DNA of 64,000 bases from DATGJX01 sp963830545 (GTDB lineage: Bacteria > Vulcanimicrobiota > Vulcanimicrobiia > Vulcanimicrobiales > Vulcanimicrobiaceae): contig CAWHMK010000001.1 of the NCBI GenBank assembly GCA_963830545.1, positions 1,054,001-1,118,000 of the forward strand, read 5' to 3'. Every line of letters begins with the position of its first letter. Position 1 is the stretch's first letter. Shown piece after piece: positions 59,420 through 64,000 of this stretch. The notes below the pieces were generated by a model that ran no database searches, had not been told where the DNA came from, and worked only from the letters and a program-made list of their open reading frames with translations. Both the position numbers and the translations under genes were made by a program.

Positions 59420-61296
59420 GGGCGGGCGGTTTCGCGCGGAGCATTCGGTAATCCCCGCTGCGAACCGTAATGCCGCGCGCGTCGAACCATTCCAGCAGCG
59501 GAACCGCGTACTTGCGCGAGGTGCCGATGAGGTCGCGAAACTGGGCCATCGTCATTTGGTTGTTCGAGCGCAAGAACTGCTCGACTCGCGCATGAATTTG
59601 CGCGATCTGCGTGCCGCGGTATACGTCGTCGCCGACTTTCACGAGCGCGCCTTTGGCAATGAGCGAGTCGAACGCTTTGCCGATACCCTTTACGCGCGAC
59701 TGTTTGACCGCCAGCACGAGCGCCGGCAGTGCGGAAGGCGTGAACGGATTTGCGGAATCGACGGCGGCATGCTGTTCGAAGAATGCATGCTGCTCCGCCG
59801 ACAAGGCCGGTATGTGTTCGGGCAGTGCGAAATAGCCAGCGCGGTGCGCGATGCGTCCCTCGTCCTCGTATGCGCCGAGCACGCGGACCAGCAACGGCTC
59901 GGGAACGCCGAGCGCCCGGGAAAGCGCCAGCGACGTGCAGCCCATTGCCCATGGTTCGGCGCGATGCTCCTGCGCGAGTCGCTCCAACACGCGGTCGAGC
60001 AGCGCCGCAGCGCTTTGGAAGTCGACATATGCAGCCGGACGCGCGACCGGCAAAATTTCGCCGCGCTCTGCCAGCGAGCGCAGCGTTTCCTGCGCCGAGT
60101 CTTCGCGCAAGTTCGCTTCGCGCGCGACTTCCGCCACAGTCAGCGGCTGCGCCGCGGACTTGCGCAGTAGGCTAAGGACGATCGCTTCGTGCGGATCCCG
60201 CACGCTTTCGACGTCATGCGATGCACCGTTAGCGCGTCCCGCCTTACCTTCGATGCGGCCTCCGCCGAGCAGAGTTTTCGGAGAGAGACGCCGCACGACG
60301 AAAGCGGACCCGGGATACGCAACGGTCGAGCGTCGCAAGAATACTTGGGCGGCGCATTCGACCGCGGCGCGTGGAACTTCGTCGAAGACGAGCGTTCCGA
60401 GAATCTCGGCGGAACCGATGTACGCGCGCACCGCATTGCGGCGCCGCAGAATCTCCAGCGACTCCGGCAGCGGCGTAAAGCGCACCGCGAACGCGTCCGC
60501 CACGGCAAACTGCGATGCGACCAGCATCTCGCCGCGTGCGATCTCGTGCGCGTCCACGCCGGGCACGTTGACGGCAACGCGCGCGCCGCCTTCGACGCGT
60601 TCGCGTTTTTGCCCGAAGCTTTGCAGGCTTCGCACCCGGACGGATTTCCCGGAGGGCTGCAGTTTGAGCGTGTCCCCGAGCGCGATGCTTCCCTGCATGA
60701 GCGTGCCCGTGACGATCGTGCCGAGCCCGGGCAGCGCAAAAACGCGGTCCACCGGCAAATACGCGGGTGCGTCGGGAGCGCGCGGTGCGAGTTTTGCGAG
60801 CGCATCGTGAATGGCCGCGCGCAGCACGTCCATATTGTATCCCGTCACGGTCGACACGGCGAAGATCGGCGCGTCCTGCGCGATCGTGCCGCGCAACTGT
60901 TCGTGCACGCGCAAACAGACGGCACCGCCTTCTTCCGGTGGCACCAGGTCCATCTTGGAGAGCACCACCAGAATGTCGCGTACGTTCAGAAATCGCAGAA
61001 TCTGCAGGTGCTCGACGGTTTGCGGCATGACGCCTTCGGTCGCGGAGATGACGAGCAGCAGCAACTCCATGCCCGCAGCGCCCGCGAGCATGTTGTGCAG
61101 AAAGCGTTCGTGCCCCGGAACGTCGACGATGCCCGCTTCGACGCCGTCGTCGAAGCGCAAATGCGCGAAACCGAGATCGAGCGTCATGCCGCGCAGACTG
61201 CTCTTCCAGCCAGCGATCGGGATTCGTTCCCGTAAGTGCGCTCACGAGCGACGATTTTCCGTGGTCGACGTGACCCGCCGTACCGATTATATGCAT
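59412..61296 (-). CDS. selB: Selenocysteine-specific elongation factor SelB with an apparent 1-base frameshift
   Basis: Repaired length is 627 residues. The GTPase domain has MHIIGTAGHVDHGKSSLVSAL, DVPGHERF (G3) and LSKMDL (G4), followed by beta-barrel domains and winged-helix repeats at the C-terminus (MTMAQFRDLIGTSRKYAVPLLEWFD). The break is at GCGCAGACTGCTC (61191-61203, plus strand; minus strand CAGTCTGCG). Removing the inserted base restores CAGCTG and gives EEQ-LRGMTLDLGFAHL, the expected RGMT switch. It delivers Sec-tRNA-Sec to in-frame UGA codons. The start overlaps selA (TAATG). Confidence 0.93.
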
Positions 61297-62648
61297 TACC
61301 GTGCCAGCGTTTGGAGCGCGTCGATCACCCGCGGATCGTCAGCCGGAAGAACCGTCCGCAAGTCGATGAGTACGCGACCTTCATCGATGCGCCCCACGAT
61401 TGGCGTAGAGGCACGCCGAAGCGCTTTTGCGGCCGCATCCGCACCACTTGAAGGGGCGACACTGACCGCAATGGACGCGAGCGTGCTTTCGGGCAGCGAG
61501 CCGCCGCCGACGTATGCGGCAGTCTCGACGATCGTGCAGCCTTGCACCGCCTGCGCGTAGCGCTCGGCTCGCGCGCGCAACGCATCGATCGAAGTCCCCA
61601 GCATCGCGTAAAATGGAATTTCCGACCGCGTCTGCGGGGAAAGGTACAATCGCAGCGTTTGCGCCAGCGCCGCGAGCGTGAGTTTATCGACGCGCAGTGC
61701 GCGCAGCAGCGGATTGCTTCGCAGACGCGCGATGAGCGCGCGCTTGCCGGCGATGATGCCGGCCTGCGGACCGCCGAGCAATTTGTCCGCGGAAAACGCG
61801 ACGAGATCGATGCCTTCGTCAACCGCTTCCTGCACGGTGCGTTCGTGAGGCAGCCCGTACTCTGCAAGATCGACCAGCGCGCCGCTTCCGAGATCTTCGA
61901 CGACCGGAATCCCCGCGCGCCGGCCGAGGCCCGCGAGTTCGGGTCCCGCGACATCGTGCGTGAATCCCGTAATGCGGTAATTCGACGGATGCGATCGGAG
62001 CAGCAGCGCCGTGCCCGGCGTCAACGCGCGTTCGTAATCCTTGAGGTAGACTTTATTCGTTGCGCCGACTTCGACGAGCCGGGCACCGCTGCGTTCCAGG
62101 ACGTCGGGAAGCCGGAATCCGCCGCCGATTTCGATCAATTGATTGCGGGAAACAACCACTTCGCGCGACTTTGCGAACGTATCCAGTATCAGCAACACCG
62201 CCGCGGCGCAGTTGTTGACGACGAGCGCGTCTTCCGCGCCGGTCAGCGACTGCAGCAGCGAGGTTGCGCGCGCGTAACGCGAACCCCGGTGCCCTTGCAC
62301 CAGATCGTACTCGAGGTTCGAATACCCGGCGCCGGTAATCGATATCGCTTCGAGCGCTGACGTCGCGAGCGGAGCACGGCCCAGATTGGTATGCAGCAAA
62401 ATGCCGGTCCCGTTGATGACCGGCACCAGCATGTCGAAAGAACTCTCTTCGAGCCGCTCCAGCACCTGCGCGCACAGCATGCCGAACTCGAATTGGAGAG
62501 CGACCGCCCGCGCCCGCTCCAGCGTGCCGGCTATGCTGCGTTTCACGTGGTCCTTGCCGAGCAGCGCTTCATAGGCGGCGATACGAGGCTCGGATAAAAA
62601 ACGATGCACGGGAGGTATCCCGCGCAGCGTTTCGCGACCGTGCGTCAC
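61296..62648 (-). CDS. selA: L-seryl-tRNA(Sec) selenium transferase
   Basis: A 450-residue PLP enzyme that converts seryl-tRNA-Sec to selenocysteyl-tRNA-Sec. The N-terminal tRNA-binding helices precede INGTGILLHTNLGRAPL, and the PLP lysine is in VAFSADKLLGGPQAGIIAG. It forms decamers in the family. It lies 6 bases downstream of trxA and overlaps selB, giving the order trxA-selA-selB-add. selD was not found in this window. Confidence 0.94.
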   Translation of the reverse strand: MTHGRETLRGIPPVHRFLSEPRIAAYEALLGKDHVKRSIAGTLERARAVALQFEFGMLCAQVLERLEESSFDMLVPVINGTGILLHTNLGRAPLATSALEAISITGAGYSNLEYDLVQGHRGSRYARATSLLQSLTGAEDALVVNNCAAAVLLILDTFAKSREVVVSRNQLIEIGGGFRLPDVLERSGARLVEVGATNKVYLKDYERALTPGTALLLRSHPSNYRITGFTHDVAGPELAGLGRRAGIPVVEDLGSGALVDLAEYGLPHERTVQEAVDEGIDLVAFSADKLLGGPQAGIIAGKRALIARLRSNPLLRALRVDKLTLAALAQTLRLYLSPQTRSEIPFYAMLGTSIDALRARAERYAQAVQGCTIVETAAYVGGGSLPESTLASIAVSVAPSSGADAAAKALRRASTPIVGRIDEGRVLIDLRTVLPADDPRVIDALQTLAR

Positions 62649-62654
62649 GACGAC

Positions 62655-62981
62655 TTAATTTACATGCTTGCTGAGCATCGAGGTTATCGTCTGTTCCGAG
62701 ACGTAGCCGACGATGCGATCGACGGGCTTTCCGCCCTTGAACAAAATCAGGCAGGGAATGCCCGAAACCTGATACTCGCCGGCGAGGCTGGGATTGTCGT
62801 CGGTGTTGAGTTTCACGAACTTCGCGCGCCCGGCATGCGTACCCGCGACCTTCTCGACGACCGGCGCGAGCATCTTGCACGGGCCGCACCAAGGCGCCCA
62901 GAAATCGACGAGCACGGGCTGGGGCGCGCCCAGCACCTCTTGCTGAAAATTCGATTGCGAAACGTCGGCTAATGCGCTCAT
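62655..62981 (-). CDS. trxA: Thioredoxin
   Basis: A 108-residue canonical thioredoxin with the active-site motif DFWAPWCGPCKM (C32, C35) and the cis-proline loop SGIPCLILFKGG. It is a standard CGPC, not a selenocysteine form, even though it sits directly upstream of selA. It may supply reducing power for Sec-enzyme synthesis or general disulfide reduction. Confidence 0.95.
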   Translation of the reverse strand: MSALADVSQSNFQQEVLGAPQPVLVDFWAPWCGPCKMLAPVVEKVAGTHAGRAKFVKLNTDDNPSLAGEYQVSGIPCLILFKGGKPVDRIVGYVSEQTITSMLSKHVN

Positions 62982-63026
62982 GTGGTTGGTTACTCTCCTT
63001 GCTTCTTGTAAACCGAACGTTCAAGA

Positions 63027-64000
63027 CTAGGTTTCGGGGAGCGGGGGTTCGCCGGTAATCTCGGTAATTTGCTTGGCCTGTTTGCCCAGGTTCGTGATGG
63101 CGATAACTTCGTCGCCGTCGCCCAGCCGCTGCAGTCGCACCCCCTTCGTGGAACGGCCGGCCTTGCGGATGTCGCAAACGCGCAGGCGGATCACTTGATT
63201 CGACGTGGTGATCATCAGCACTTCGTCTTCGGGCGCGACCAAGAGCTGATCGACGACCTTGCCGATGTCTTCGCGTTCCTTCGCGAACGCCTTGACGCCC
63301 TTGCCGCCGCGCGACGTGTGGCGATAGTCGTCGATGGGCGTGCGTTTACCGAAGGCTTTCGTCGTGACGAGCAGCACTTCGCGCCGGTTGTCCTCGAGCA
63401 CGTCCATTGCGACGATGGCATCGCCGCGATCCAGCGTCATCGCTTTCACGCCGCGCGCGTTGCGGCCCATCGGCCGCACGTCTTTCTCGTTGAAGTGGAC
63501 GGCCATGCCGTTCACCGTCCCGAGAATGATGTCGCGCGTGCCGTCGGAGAGATCGACCGCGAGCAAGTTGTCCCCTTCGTCGAGATTGATTGCATTCAAG
63601 CCGTTGCGGCGTACGTTGGCAAACTCGTCGAGTTTGGTCTTCTTGATCACGCCGTTCTGCGTAACCATCACCATGTAGCGTTCGCCCTCGAAGTTTCGAA
63701 CCGGGAAGACCGCCGTGACCTCCTCGCCCGGCGGGAGCGTGAGCAAGTTGACCAGCGCCGTACCGCGCGCCTGACGCGTGGTGTCCGGAATTTCGAAGCC
63801 GCGCAAGCGGTACGCGCGCCCCTTGTTCGTAAAGAAGAGGACGTGGTCGTGCGTCTTGGTGATGAAGAAGTTCGTCACGACGTCTTCGCGCTTGAGATTG
63901 GAGATGCCGATGACGCCGCGCCCGCCTCGGTTTTGCGTCTTGAACGTATCCACGGAAACGCGCTTGATGTAGCCGCCGACCGTGTACGTCACGACGACGT
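63027..64000 (-). CDS. gyrA: DNA gyrase subunit A, C-terminal part
   Basis: The C-terminal 324 residues of GyrA; the gene continues beyond the right edge. Repeated beta-pinwheel blades are visible, and the GyrA box lies in TFKTQNRGGRGVIGI, which marks gyrase rather than topoisomerase IV. Blades such as VTQNGVIKKTKLDEFANVRR and TTKAFGKRTPIDDYRHTSR are typical. It wraps DNA to give negative supercoiling. trxA follows 45 bases after the stop. Confidence 0.95.
   Translation of the reverse strand, partial: VVVTYTVGGYIKRVSVDTFKTQNRGGRGVIGISNLKREDVVTNFFITKTHDHVLFFTNKGRAYRLRGFEIPDTTRQARGTALVNLLTLPPGEEVTAVFPVRNFEGERYMVMVTQNGVIKKTKLDEFANVRRNGLNAINLDEGDNLLAVDLSDGTRDIILGTVNGMAVHFNEKDVRPMGRNARGVKAMTLDRGDAIVAMDVLEDNRREVLLVTTKAFGKRTPIDDYRHTSRGGKGVKAFAKEREDIGKVVDQLLVAPEDEVLMITTSNQVIRLRVCDIRKAGRSTKGVRLQRLGDGDEVIAITNLGKQAKQITEITGEPPLPET

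Noticed and set aside
62655..62981. Thioredoxin next to selA as a selenoprotein.
   Set aside because: The active site is an ordinary WCGPC with no in-frame TGA.

Overview
The window is GC-rich bacterial chromosome (about 60 percent GC by eye), densely coded on both strands, with many stop/start overlaps (ATGA, TGATG, TAATG). Gene content (A2-type caa3 oxidase with a cytochrome c domain fused to subunit II, cytochrome bd, selenocysteine machinery, ECF/anti-sigma pair) suggests an aerobic, heterotrophic soil-type bacterium. An uncultured lineage such as Ca. Eremiobacterota is my guess from style of content, not a proven assignment.

Layout. 1-3.3 kb (minus): lipoprotein, alanine racemase, GH130 enzyme, small membrane protein, prfC. 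3.3-9.6 kb (plus): secreted protein, ctaA-ctaB (heme A synthesis), MFS exporter, AidB-like dehydrogenase, membrane protein. 9.6-14.0 kb (minus): GNAT and the caa3 oxidase operon ctaC-ctaD-ctaE plus two small membrane proteins. 14.1-17.3 kb (minus): amino-sugar operon (FAD oxidoreductase, HExxH protein, BadF-type kinase, nanE). 17.4-19.8 kb (plus): methyltransferase and amino-acid permease. 20.2-28.7 kb (minus): six overlapping genes around a GH20 hexosaminidase, a permease fused to a PDZ-like domain and an M20 peptidase. 28.8-31.9 kb (plus): degenerate cyclase, ECF sigma, anti-sigma, GNAT. 31.9-38.6 kb: CHASE3-like histidine kinase, S41 peptidase, Ada, two-DTG aspartyl protease with PDZ, AraC regulator. 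38.8-42.4 kb (plus): ICMT-like protein, cydAB, secreted protein. 42.4-46.6 kb (minus): secreted protein, glucuronyl C5-epimerase, about 0.9 kb with no gene, peptide-binding lipoprotein. 46.8-49.6 kb: integrase remnant, tRNA-Sec, candidate small RNA, accessory genes. 49.6-55.7 kb: SDR, AhpD-like protein, orphan DNA methyltransferase, GAF histidine kinase, typA, DUF4760-like protein. 55.7-64 kb (minus): clpB, add, selB, selA, trxA, gyrA.

The most striking observation is that fourteen otherwise well-conserved genes, including ctaD and selB, are each broken by a single 1-base indel, and every one lies in or within a few bases of an AGCT tetranucleotide, or becomes AGCT when the frame is repaired. 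The same contexts show the same error: GCAGCT reads GCAGACT four times, and CGCAGCTCCAC reads CGCACTCCAC twice. This looks like a systematic sequencing artefact at a modified AGCT motif rather than gene decay. The window also encodes an orphan DPPY-type DNA methyltransferase that is a candidate (unproven) for the modification. These genes are annotated over their repaired spans.
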